Source of the DNA: Bacteroidota bacterium
GTDB lineage: Bacteria; Bacteroidota; Bacteroidia; Bacteroidales; UBA10428
Reading direction: 5' to 3'
NCBI GenBank assembly: GCA_029268165.1
Contig: JAJUGM010000154.1
Span: 1 to 7,671 of the forward strand
DNA: 7,671 nucleotides
The translations under genes and the position numbers were made by a program. The notes below the pieces were generated by a model, which saw only the letters and a list, made by a program, of their open reading frames with translations, ran no database searches and was not told where the DNA came from. Shown here piece after piece: positions 1-6,782 of the stretch (position 1 is its first letter; the number at the start of each line of letters is the position of its first letter).

Positions 1-80
1 ATATGCCCGTTCCTTACCAGAAAGGTTTTAAGCATCAGGCAAAAGGTAGAATCGTCGTCAACTACAAGAATCTTAGCCAT
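1..80 (-). CDS. Response regulator receiver domain, N-terminal fragment (runs off left edge)
   Basis: The reverse complement from the ATG at 80-78 encodes 26 complete codons starting MAKILVVDDDSTFCLMLKTF and then L-V-R-N-G-H before the window ends. This is the first beta strand, the acidic DD pocket (Asp8-Asp10) and the first helix of a CheY-like receiver domain; the phospho-acceptor Asp lies beyond the edge. In the family, the acidic pair binds Mg2+ for phosphotransfer from a histidine kinase. The start resembles Bacteroidota NtrC-type (sigma-54 activator) regulators as I remember them, but the output domain is not visible, so the subclass is a guess. A weak GGGA lies 8 bases upstream of the ATG. 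It is transcribed divergently from the rest of the window and is probably an ordinary chromosomal gene bordering the defence island. Its first 64 bases are duplicated at the right end. Confidence 0.8.
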   Translation of the reverse strand, partial: MAKILVVDDDSTFCLMLKTFLVRNGH

Positions 81-130
81 TTAGTTTATCCCATTCACCA
101 ACGCTAAGGTAGAAACTATTTTGGAGAAAT
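17..130. repeat. Left copy of a 114-bp perfect direct repeat
   Basis: Bases 17-130 are identical to 7558-7671. The copy contains the first 21 codons of the response regulator (minus strand) and 50 bases upstream of it. Bases 1-16 continue the response regulator frame and do not match the sequence left of the right copy. This copy therefore looks native and the right copy looks like the rearranged one. Confidence 0.97.
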
Positions 131-166
131 AGAAATTTAAGTATTTGGTGTGAGGTGTTTTGTGAA

Positions 167-334
167 ATGCATTTTTCACTAACAAAGAACAAACTTCAAG
201 TGCTGAGCATTTTTTCGAGTTTACCGCAGGTAATCAACGAACAGCTACATTTAGAATGGAGGGGTAGAGGTCTATTTAACATCCAACTTAATTTGTTAAT
301 GCAGTTTAAGTTATTATTACCCTTGTTTAAATAA
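167..334 (+). CDS. Possible small ORF, 55 aa, unrecognised
   Basis: An ATG at 167 opens a 55-codon frame ending in TAA at 332-334. The product begins MHFSLTKNKLQVLSIFSSLP and is Leu-rich towards its end (LLMQFKLLLPLFK). A GAGG at 152-155 lies 11 bases before the ATG, a little far for a ribosome site. The frame stays open upstream to about 113, and a GTG at 155 is an alternative start. Base composition up to about 300 is visibly less AT-rich than the following 250 bases, which is mild support for coding or for a decayed gene. I recognise no family. It could be a remnant or chance. Confidence 0.22.
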   Translation: MHFSLTKNKLQVLSIFSSLPQVINEQLHLEWRGRGLFNIQLNLLMQFKLLLPLFK

Positions 335-336
335 GG
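321..336. repeat. 16-bp near-perfect palindrome
   Basis: CCTTGTTTAAATAAGG is self-complementary at 7 of 8 positions; the exception is G325 opposite T332, which would still pair as G-U in RNA. It overlaps the end of the possible 55-aa ORF. A dyad in AT-rich DNA upstream of a gene may be a protein-binding site. No T-tract typical of a terminator follows on the plus strand. Confidence 0.4.
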
Positions 337-409
337 CAAACAAAAAATAATTTACTAAAACCCTTGAAAAAGAAAAAAATACTTCTAATTTTTTATAAAT
401 ATTTTTAAA

Positions 410-428
410 TTTGTTTTAATAAAACAAA
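410..428. repeat. Perfect 8-bp inverted repeat with 3-base loop
   Basis: TTTGTTTT at 410-417 and AAAACAAA at 421-428 flank the loop AAT. The stem has only one G-C pair, so as RNA it is weak. It may be an operator or simply a by-product of AT-rich composition. It lies about 120 bases upstream of the VWA gene. Confidence 0.35.
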
Positions 429-524
429 CTAAAAGGGAATTTAAGCACTTAAAATTGACTTAAATGTTATTTTTGGTATGGCTATAATTTATTTAGATAT
501 CATTTTTATGTTTTAAAAAATAAT

Positions 525-544
525 TAATTAACTATAATTAACTA
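525..544. repeat. Tandem direct repeat of a 10-mer upstream of the VWA gene
   Basis: TAATTAACTA occurs twice in tandem (525-534 and 535-544), ending 7 bases before the VWA ATG. The period equals about one helical turn. It covers the 5' untranslated region just before the AGGA at 546-549. Confidence 0.55.
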
Positions 545-551
545 CAGGAAT

Positions 552-1205
552 ATGGATGACAAACATCAAGTTCACAACCTCATTATTTTAGACGAGAGTG
601 GTTCTATGGAAACCATAAAATCGTCAATTATTAAAGGTTTCAATGAATTAGTGCAGACAATTCAGGGAATAGAAAAACAATATCCAGACCAGGATCACTA
701 TATTACATTTTTAACCTTTAACGGATTAGGTCAAAAATTGCATCATTTTATTGAACCTGTTAGTAAAATAAAACAAATAGATGATAAAACATATAATCCT
801 GAAGCATCTACGCCTCTATTTGATGCTATGGGTTATATTATAAACAAGTTGAAAAAACATTTACAGAAACAAACCAAATATAATGTACTTGTAACAATTT
901 TGACTGATGGTGAAGAAAACTCATCGAAGGAATTTTCAATAAACGACATAATAATGCTAGTTGAGGAGTTAAAACAAAACAAATGGACATTTACTTATAT
1001 CGGGACAGATCATGATGTTGAAAAAATAGCATTGTCTATTTCAATCAATAATACCATGTTTTTTAAGAGAAATGAATCAGGTATTAAAGATATGTTTGCA
1101 AAAGAGCAAAAAGCAAGAGAATTATACTACATGAAAATACATTCTGAAGAGGATATTTCTTCAAACTACTTTGACAACACTAAGGACCCAAAAGAAAAGA
1201 AATAA
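552..1205 (+). CDS. Stand-alone VWA (von Willebrand factor A) domain protein
   Basis: The 217-aa product is essentially one VWA domain. The metal-ion-dependent adhesion site is complete: D14-E-S16-G-S18 after the first hydrophobic strand, T87 in STPLFDA, and D119 in LTDGEEN. VWA proteins bind ligands or partner proteins through a divalent cation. In bacteria they often act in chaperone-like pairs with ATPases or in signalling and defence modules. There is no signal peptide or membrane segment, so it is probably cytoplasmic. The C-terminus is Lys/Glu-rich and ends DPKEKK. An AGGA at 546-549 lies only 2 bases before the ATG at 552; the ATG at 556 is in another frame that closes quickly, so 552 is the best start. 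The gene is visibly more AT-rich than the operon downstream and is separated from it by 264 bases. It may be a separate cargo gene rather than a component of that system. Confidence 0.88.
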   Translation: MDDKHQVHNLIILDESGSMETIKSSIIKGFNELVQTIQGIEKQYPDQDHYITFLTFNGLGQKLHHFIEPVSKIKQIDDKTYNPEASTPLFDAMGYIINKLKKHLQKQTKYNVLVTILTDGEENSSKEFSINDIIMLVEELKQNKWTFTYIGTDHDVEKIALSISINNTMFFKRNESGIKDMFAKEQKARELYYMKIHSEEDISSNYFDNTKDPKEKK

Positions 1206-1221
1206 AAAATTCGATATTAAC

Positions 1222-1288
1222 AGCGGTTAAGAACAATGAATTAATGAGAATGATATAAATAGAAATAAAAAAAAGCAACCGCTTAACC
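1222..1288. repeat. Inverted repeat with two alternative pairings after the VWA gene
   Basis: AGCGGTTAAG at 1222-1231 faces AACCGCTTAACC at 1277-1288. The left arm can pair through AGCGGTT/AACCGCT (1222-1228 with 1277-1283) or through GGTTAAG/CTTAACC (1225-1231 with 1282-1288). The roughly 50-base loop is A-rich. No T-run follows, so it is not a standard intrinsic terminator. It may be a paired binding site or a weak structure at the 3' end of the VWA transcript. Confidence 0.35.
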
Positions 1289-1302
1289 ATTAATGAATAA
1301 CT

Positions 1303-1416
1303 ATGGATGTCTTGAATCTATTTATTAGTATAGGTAAATGTTTTTTTAAACCTTCCAAAATGTTTCCTAAAGAAGTTGCGTTTAAAATGAAAATTTATGA
1401 ACACTTAAAAATTTAA
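1303..1416 (+). CDS. Possible small ORF, 37 aa, unrecognised
   Basis: An ATG at 1303 opens a 37-codon frame ending in TAA at 1414-1416. The product is basic and its C-terminal half reads MFPKEVAFKMKIYEHLKI. There is no Shine-Dalgarno sequence upstream. It lies in the 264-base gap before the helicase gene. It could be a leader peptide, a remnant or chance in AT-rich DNA; I favour chance. Apart from this and the inverted repeat, the gap holds nothing I can identify. A TACTTTTT at 1433-1440 loosely resembles a Bacteroidota -7 element, but no matching -33 TTTG was found. Confidence 0.15.
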   Translation: MDVLNLFISIGKCFFKPSKMFPKEVAFKMKIYEHLKI

Positions 1417-1469
1417 AAACGTATTTTTAGTTTACTTTTTATTATGCCAACTTAATTAGAAAAAAGATT

Positions 1470-4400
1470 ATGGCTATTAAATCAGGACAAATAGTAAGAA
1501 ACTTAATACCATCAGAGGCTGTTATCATAAATCAGGTTCAGCCATTGGGCACGATGGTTTCCATAAAATACACGGGTATAAATACCAATCGTGTAAACTC
1601 AAAAGTAATTACAAAAGAACAATTTGACTCCCTCGAGGTATTGTCTGATGAAGGAACATTTAATTTCAATGGCGATCCTGTTCGGTTTGCTCTTTTTGCC
1701 GAAGCAGAAAGAATTAATTCTGCATTTCAATTTGATCCATTATTTGCAGTAAACTGCTCCATTGTTGACCCATTACCTCACCAGGTAGAAGCTGTTTACA
1801 AATTTTTACTTCCCTTACCCAAAATAAGATTTCTGCTGGCAGATGATACCGGTGCCGGGAAGACCATCATGACGGGCTTGCTCATCAAAGAATTAATGAT
1901 GAGAGGCATTGTTGAAAGAATCTTAATTGTTACCCCGGGGGGATTGACCAAACAATGGCAGGAAGATGAGATGGGAGTAAAATTCAACATCCCTTTTACG
2001 TTAGTAAATAGAAATCTGTTTTCATCTGATCCTAATGTATTCCATACGTCTAACCGCATAATTACATCCATAGACTTCATTAGCCGAGAAGACGTTTTGA
2101 ATGTAGCAAGCAATTCGCATTGGGATTTAGTGGTTTTTGATGAGTGTCATAAACTTTCGGCCTACGATTACGGAACAAAACAATATTTATCACAACGCTA
2201 TAAGGCGGCTCAGGCTTTATCACAGCAGTGCGAGCATATTTTATTACTGACTGCCACACCGCACAGAGGGAGAAAAGATACGTTTAAGAAACTTCTTCAG
2301 TTGTTGGACGAGGATATTTTTGCCACAAGCGAACTGGCTTCTGCAAGGGTAAAGGAGTTGGAGCAAAATGGCATCAATCGGTTTTTTATTCGCCGATTGA
2401 AGGAAGATATGAAGGACTGGCAGGGTCAACCATTATTTAGAAATCGTTTTACAAAAACCGTCTCATACCAGCTTACTCCAGAAGAAAAAGAACTATATGA
2501 TGCAGTAACCAAGTATCTGACTAAGAAGAAAGAGGAAGCGTCAGAGGCCAAAAATATTCATGTTTCGTTAGCGCTTACTGTAATGCAACGCCGTTTGGCA
2601 AGCTCAATCTTCGCTATAAAGAATACGCTGGAAAGAAGATGGAGCGCTTTGCAAGCTATAGTTGATGAAGTTTCAAAGAATCCAAATCTTTGGAATCAGC
2701 GCCATAAACTGGAAGGTTTTGATGTAGAGGATATCGAAGACTATGAAGAATTGGAAGATGAAGAAAGAGATGCACTGGAAAACATCCTCTCCGATCCCAA
2801 AAAATTCAAGTTGTTCACCACCGCCAGGAGTTTGTCGGAAATTCAACAGGAGGCCTCTGAAGTAAAAAAGTTATACGAAATGGCTCAGACACTTTACAAT
2901 AGGCGTCAGGAAGAAAAAAAATTTCAGGAACTGCAGGAATTACTCAAATCGAACGGGGTACTGGAAAACGGAGAAAAATTAGTTATTTTCACTGAACATA
3001 AGGATACACTTATATACCTCGAAGAACGACTAACCAAAAGTGGGGGCTACAAGGTTGCCACCATTCACGGGGGTAAATCGGTTGATGAACGCCGACAGGC
3101 ACAATGGGATTTTGCCAGGCCCGATACTCAAATTTTGTTAGCTACCGATGCCGCAGGAGAAGGTATCAACCTGCAGTTTTGCCGCCTGCTTATCAACTGG
3201 GATATTCCGTGGAATCCAAACCGCCTGGAACAGCGCATGGGACGAATCCACCGGTACGGACAAAAGCAGGATGTTCTGGTTTTTAACATGGTGGCAGGTA
3301 ACACTAAAGAAGGGAAAGTACTTGAGAGACTGTTGACTAAACTTGACACCATACGGGGTGATATTGGTGATGACAGGGTATATGATGTAATTCAGGATGT
3401 TCTTGAGGGCGTTGGATTGGATGATATCATCAACTCTGTATTCAATGGAAAGGAAACAGAATTTAATCAATTCCTTGAGCAGGATGACGAAACTCTTAAA
3501 CGTAAGTTTTCAGAAAAAATTAAGGAACAAAAGGAAAAACTTGCGCGTAGTAAAGTGGATTTTAAGGATGCCCGACTGCTGAAAGAAAACTCCGATGAAA
3601 AACGTTTGCAACCTATCTATATCCGTTTGTTTTTTGAAAAAGCATTCAAACATTTAGGCGGTTCTTATACTGACGTTCGTCCCTCTATCTATCGCATTAA
3701 TAAAATGCCAGATGCGGTAGCTGCCGAATTAAGAGATACTTATCGCATTCATTTTGACGCAATTAAATCAATATTGTTCTGTTTTGACAAACAGATATTT
3801 CTCGATTACCAGAATCTTGGCGACCTGGGCAAATTGCATTACATCAATCCGGGCAATCCAGTATTTGACAGCCTGGTTACTGTAGTGCGCAACCAGTTCA
3901 GAGAAGACATGATTAAAGGAACCATACTTATATCGCCCGACGATAAGGAAGACTACTTCGCCTTTTTGGTAAAGAGCCAGATTGTGGATAATCGTTCCAC
4001 AAAAAAAGAAGATAGTGTTGCTGACGAACGTTTAATGATTGTTTACCAGACCAAAGACGGCCAATTTCATATTACTTCTCCAGCCAAATTTATTGATTTG
4101 TGCCCTCCTGCTGAATTTGCTAAAACAATCTTTCCTCCCGAAGTGATAAGTATAGATGAAGTAGTGCAGTGGAGTTTCGAAAAAATTACCCAACCTCAAT
4201 ATAATGAAACACTTGAGCATGTTAAAAAAGATTGTGCTGAAAGGAAAAATTACCTTGAATCTGCTTTTACTCAGGTAATCATAGACCTACAGGCTGAAAT
4301 TCAGGAGTTACAGCAGAAGATTCTTTTTGGTGACAACCGGGTATCAGAAAAAATCATAAAAAAAGAGGAACGCATTAAAGAATTGATTCGAAAAAAACAA

Positions 4401-4898
4401 AGCCGGCTGGAAAATCTCGCATTAATGGAGCAACTCAGCCCCAAAGCACCGGAAGTATTGGGCTGTGCCTACGTGATTCCTCTAACGCAGGTGGAATACG
4501 TTGATCATTATGGCATGAGTCGCGATGATGAAGTCGAAGCCATTGCCATGCAAACTGCTATGGATTTTGAAATTGCTTGTGGTTGGCGTCCTATTGATGT
4601 GAGCGCTAACAACGAGGGTTACGATATCAAAAGCATTAGCCCCGAGGAATTGAAACGCTATATTGAAGTAAAAGGGCGAAGCGGTAACGATGGCAGCATA
4701 ATGCTTACGGAAAACGAAATGAACCGGCTGGCACAATTGGGCGACGCTGCCTGGCTATACATTGTAATAAACTGCAAAAGCAAGCCCGAACTGTATCGAA
4801 TACAAAATCCGGCTGCTAACCTGAAGTTTGAACTGAAAAACAAAGGAATCCAATATTTTTTACCTATGAATGAATGGAAATCAAAAATTATAAATTAA
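1470..4898 (+). CDS. SNF2/RapA-family helicase with C-terminal DUF3883 domain (DrmD-like)
   Basis: This 1142-aa superfamily 2 ATPase shows an N-terminal GQIVR segment (6-10), HQVEAV around 104-109, Walker A DDTGAGKT (125-132), Walker B DECH (224-227), motif III TATPHRG (261-267), motif V ATDAAGEGINLQ (558-569) and motif VI QRMGRIHRYGQKQ (588-600). A long insert between the lobes carries a strongly acidic stretch (418-433) and predicted helices (455-500). A coiled-coil-like region (935-990) leads to a C-terminal DUF3883 domain (about 1020-1140) with D1052 and E1066-V-K1068. All helicase motifs look intact, so it is probably an active DNA translocase. The architecture matches SNF2-like helicases of anti-phage systems such as DISARM DrmD; exact membership needs a profile search. 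The ATG at 1470 follows an A-rich leader (AGAAAAAAGATT) with no clear Shine-Dalgarno site. It is the first gene of a four-gene operon, 56 bases before the AbiEi-like gene. Confidence 0.9.
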   Translation: MAIKSGQIVRNLIPSEAVIINQVQPLGTMVSIKYTGINTNRVNSKVITKEQFDSLEVLSDEGTFNFNGDPVRFALFAEAERINSAFQFDPLFAVNCSIVDPLPHQVEAVYKFLLPLPKIRFLLADDTGAGKTIMTGLLIKELMMRGIVERILIVTPGGLTKQWQEDEMGVKFNIPFTLVNRNLFSSDPNVFHTSNRIITSIDFISREDVLNVASNSHWDLVVFDECHKLSAYDYGTKQYLSQRYKAAQALSQQCEHILLLTATPHRGRKDTFKKLLQLLDEDIFATSELASARVKELEQNGINRFFIRRLKEDMKDWQGQPLFRNRFTKTVSYQLTPEEKELYDAVTKYLTKKKEEASEAKNIHVSLALTVMQRRLASSIFAIKNTLERRWSALQAIVDEVSKNPNLWNQRHKLEGFDVEDIEDYEELEDEERDALENILSDPKKFKLFTTARSLSEIQQEASEVKKLYEMAQTLYNRRQEEKKFQELQELLKSNGVLENGEKLVIFTEHKDTLIYLEERLTKSGGYKVATIHGGKSVDERRQAQWDFARPDTQILLATDAAGEGINLQFCRLLINWDIPWNPNRLEQRMGRIHRYGQKQDVLVFNMVAGNTKEGKVLERLLTKLDTIRGDIGDDRVYDVIQDVLEGVGLDDIINSVFNGKETEFNQFLEQDDETLKRKFSEKIKEQKEKLARSKVDFKDARLLKENSDEKRLQPIYIRLFFEKAFKHLGGSYTDVRPSIYRINKMPDAVAAELRDTYRIHFDAIKSILFCFDKQIFLDYQNLGDLGKLHYINPGNPVFDSLVTVVRNQFREDMIKGTILISPDDKEDYFAFLVKSQIVDNRSTKKEDSVADERLMIVYQTKDGQFHITSPAKFIDLCPPAEFAKTIFPPEVISIDEVVQWSFEKITQPQYNETLEHVKKDCAERKNYLESAFTQVIIDLQAEIQELQQKILFGDNRVSEKIIKKEERIKELIRKKQSRLENLALMEQLSPKAPEVLGCAYVIPLTQVEYVDHYGMSRDDEVEAIAMQTAMDFEIACGWRPIDVSANNEGYDIKSISPEELKRYIEVKGRSGNDGSIMLTENEMNRLAQLGDAAWLYIVINCKSKPELYRIQNPAANLKFELKNKGIQYFLPMNEWKSKIIN

Positions 4899-4917
4899 AT
4901 TTGTTCATAAAAAATAT

Positions 4918-4956
4918 ATGTTCACGTTTCGTGTGCATCAAAAAATGAGTGAACAT
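4918..4956. promoter_or_regulatory. Inverted repeat overlapping the AbiEi-type gene start; candidate autoregulatory operator or start-codon hairpin
   Basis: ATGTTCAC (4918-4925) and GTGAACAT (4949-4956) are perfect inverted 8-mers separated by 23 bases. A third GTTCA half-site lies at 4903-4907. The right arm includes the first two bases of the ATG at 4955. A smaller hairpin, CACG-TTT-CGTG (4923-4933), would compete with the left arm. Known AbiEi antitoxins repress their own operon by binding inverted repeats near the promoter, so this is a reasonable operator candidate. In the transcript it could instead mask the start codon. No promoter elements are clear in the 56-base gap. Confidence 0.4.
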
Positions 4957-5953
4957 GACAGAAACTGAATTGATACATATTGCGCTCGAGTATCTTCAAA
5001 AAAATACCGGAATTACTGGTCGGTGGGAAGAGCTTAACACTAACGAACTGGCTGGCAAACTTGATATTATTTTTGATAATCAAACCATTAATTTGAATGT
5101 TGAAATCAAAAATGATTTGAGATACCATCAACTTCCGGCCATCTTTGAACTGGCAAGCCGCTATGATAACCTTATGGTTGTTGCGAATAAAATTTACCCC
5201 AAAATCAAGGATGAACTCAGAAAGAACAAAATAGCTTATCTGGAAACCAATGGCAACATCTGGTTACAGAAAAATAAAATCCTGCTTTGGATTGAAACTC
5301 AGAAATCCATGAAAGAGTATAAGCAAAAAACTAACAGGGCATTTACAAAAACAGGCTTGAAAGTTGTATTACACTTTTTACTGCAGGAACAGGATGTCAA
5401 CCTGACGTACCGTGAATTAGCTGCTGTAACCGATGTGGGTCTGGGTAATATTAATTACATCATCACCGGACTGAAAGATCTGGGTTTTCTTATAAAAATA
5501 GGCAATAAGCAATACAAATTGATCAACAAAAAAGCCTTGTTAGAAAAATGGATTCCAGCTTTTGCCGAACGATTACAGCCTGCCATTTTTATGGGCACCT
5601 TTCGGTTTCTCAGCGATGAAGATTTTCTGAACTGGAAGAGTCTGAATCTGCAAGAAAATAAAACCTGGTGGGGTGGCGAACCCGCTGCTGACTTGCTGAC
5701 GAACCATCTCCGCCCGGCAACTTTTACTCTTTATACTACTGAAACACGAAACGATGTTATTAAAAACTATCGCCTTATACCCGATGAAAAAGGCATTGTA
5801 AAGGTTTACAAAAAATGCTGGTACACAAACAATACTAACCAGATTACTGCTCCACCGCTTCTGGTTTATGCTGATCTTTTGAATACCGGCGATGCAAGAT
5901 GCATTCAAGCTGCTCAAAAAATATATGATGAGTATTTACAGGATAAATTTTAA
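4955..5953 (+). CDS. AbiEi-family antitoxin / transcriptional regulator of a type IV toxin-antitoxin system (AbiEi_2-like)
   Basis: The 332-aa product matches what I know of the AbiEi_2 family. An N-terminal domain ends with the characteristic pattern YLETNGNIWL (95-104). A winged helix-turn-helix follows at about 132-191 (LTYRELAAVTDVGLGNINYI and a wing at GNKQYKL). The C-terminal part has GGEPAADLL (240-248), LRPATFTLY (252-260) and PPLLVYADLLNTGDAR (300-315). In type IV systems the antitoxin counteracts the nucleotidyltransferase toxin without binding it directly and represses the operon. The N-terminal domain also shows D37, E50-I-K52 and Q59, the spacing of a PD-(D/E)XK nuclease core. 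The start is taken at ATG 4955; the in-frame GTG at 4949 would add two residues, and the ATG at 4945 is in another frame and stops after seven codons. The partner toxin gene begins just after the stop. Confidence 0.85.
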   Translation: MTETELIHIALEYLQKNTGITGRWEELNTNELAGKLDIIFDNQTINLNVEIKNDLRYHQLPAIFELASRYDNLMVVANKIYPKIKDELRKNKIAYLETNGNIWLQKNKILLWIETQKSMKEYKQKTNRAFTKTGLKVVLHFLLQEQDVNLTYRELAAVTDVGLGNINYIITGLKDLGFLIKIGNKQYKLINKKALLEKWIPAFAERLQPAIFMGTFRFLSDEDFLNWKSLNLQENKTWWGGEPAADLLTNHLRPATFTLYTTETRNDVIKNYRLIPDEKGIVKVYKKCWYTNNTNQITAPPLLVYADLLNTGDARCIQAAQKIYDEYLQDKF

Positions 5954-5963
5954 CCAGGCGAGG

Positions 5964-6782
5964 ATGAATCCGCAAATTGCCGATATGCTTGTTGCCCTCG
6001 AACAGGCATTTGTCAGGTTTGGTATTGATTTTTATCTTGTTGGTGCTGTGGCCCGTGATATCTGGATGAGCGGAATCCATCATAAAATGCCGCAAAGAAC
6101 TACAGGTGATATTGATTTTGCTGTACTCATCAACGATAAAGGGGTTTACGAACAACTTAAAAAATATCTCATCGAGAATGCAGGTTTTTCACCCAGCCAC
6201 GATAATGCCTTTGTATTGATATGGAAAGATAAAACCCAGGTAGATCTGCTTCCTTTTGGTATCATCGAAGATGAAAACAGAAGGGTAAAAGTTGATGGCA
6301 CTGGTTTTACCTCTATGGAACTACCCGGATTCAGAGAAATATATGAAGAAGGTTTACCTCAGGTGGAGCTGGAAGGCAGGCATCGCTTTAAGCTATGTAC
6401 CCTCCCGGGTATTGTATTGCTGAAACTTATTGCCTGGCACGACAGGCCCGAAGTACGCAGGAACGATATCCTGGATATCAGTAACATCCTGCAGCATTTC
6501 TTTGAAATGTACGATGAACAGATATGGACCAACCATCATGACCTTTTTGACGATGAAACAGCAAACCTTCAGGTAATAGCTGCAAGGGTAATGGGCAGGG
6601 AAATGAAGCGAATTGCACGGCGAAACCAAAAGCTTTACCAACGTATGTTTCAAATACTGGAAGCCAATACTACCAGTGCGCAAAATAGCCCAATGGCAGA
6701 GATTATGACTGGTTATTTTAAAAATACCGTGATGGATAACTTACAACTGATTGAACAAATTAAATTAGGATTTACTGAATGA
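5964..6782 (+). CDS. AbiEii-type nucleotidyltransferase toxin
   Basis: From the ATG at 5964 the product is 272 aa with a polymerase-beta-type nucleotidyltransferase core: YLVGAVARD (24-32), the metal-binding pair D49-I-D51 in TGDIDFAV, and a third carboxylate D94 in TQVDLLPFG. The helical segment LPGIVLLKLIAWHDRPEVRR and the following NDILDI are typical of the AbiEii/AbiGii family. Such toxins transfer nucleotides to a cellular target, reported as tRNA for related enzymes, and arrest growth. All three acidic residues are present, so activity is likely. CAGGCGAGG precedes the chosen ATG and leaves an 11-base gap from the antitoxin stop after TAA. In-frame ATGs at 5892, 5925 and 5928 would overlap the antitoxin gene by up to 62 bases and lack a ribosome site, though 5928 remains possible. 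The stop overlaps the next start as ATGA (6779-6782), indicating translational coupling. Confidence 0.85.
   Translation: MNPQIADMLVALEQAFVRFGIDFYLVGAVARDIWMSGIHHKMPQRTTGDIDFAVLINDKGVYEQLKKYLIENAGFSPSHDNAFVLIWKDKTQVDLLPFGIIEDENRRVKVDGTGFTSMELPGFREIYEEGLPQVELEGRHRFKLCTLPGIVLLKLIAWHDRPEVRRNDILDISNILQHFFEMYDEQIWTNHHDLFDDETANLQVIAARVMGREMKRIARRNQKLYQRMFQILEANTTSAQNSPMAEIMTGYFKNTVMDNLQLIEQIKLGFTE

Larger units (their letters stand above)
131..551. other. Divergent intergenic region between response regulator and VWA gene
   Basis: About 420 bases separate the minus-strand response regulator from the plus-strand VWA gene. The first part (to about 300) has mixed composition and one 55-codon ORF. The remainder is extremely AT-rich and carries the palindromes at 321-336 and 410-428, an ACCCTTG heptamer repeated at 319-325 and 360-366, and a tandem 10-mer at 525-544. 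A TTGACT at 455-460 and a TATAAT at 483-488 are present, but their 22-base spacing is too long for a standard sigma-70 promoter. I could not place a clean Bacteroidota TTTG/TAnnTTTG promoter. Confidence 0.6.

Noticed and set aside
17..130. Direct repeats as attL/attR of an integrative element
   Set aside because: No integrase, excisionase or tRNA is present, and the right copy interrupts the island's own methylase. A duplication or assembly junction explains it better.
455..488. TTGACT/TATAAT as a sigma-70 promoter for the VWA gene
   Set aside because: The spacer is 22 bases, too long for a standard promoter, and Bacteroidota use a different consensus.
3104..3352. Overlapping frames on both strands inside the helicase gene
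   Set aside because: They lie over conserved helicase motifs V and VI and show no recognisable features of their own.
4945..4968. ATG at 4945 as start of the antitoxin gene
   Set aside because: It is in a different frame and reaches a stop after seven codons.
5892..5963. Upstream in-frame ATGs extending the toxin by up to 24 residues
   Set aside because: The extension overlaps the end of the antitoxin gene and has no ribosome-binding site; 5964 is preceded by CAGGCGAGG. Kept as an alternative.
6465..6479. Perfect inverted repeat GATATCC-T-GGATATC inside the toxin gene
   Set aside because: It falls on repeated Asp-Ile codons (DILDI) in a conserved protein segment, so coding explains it.
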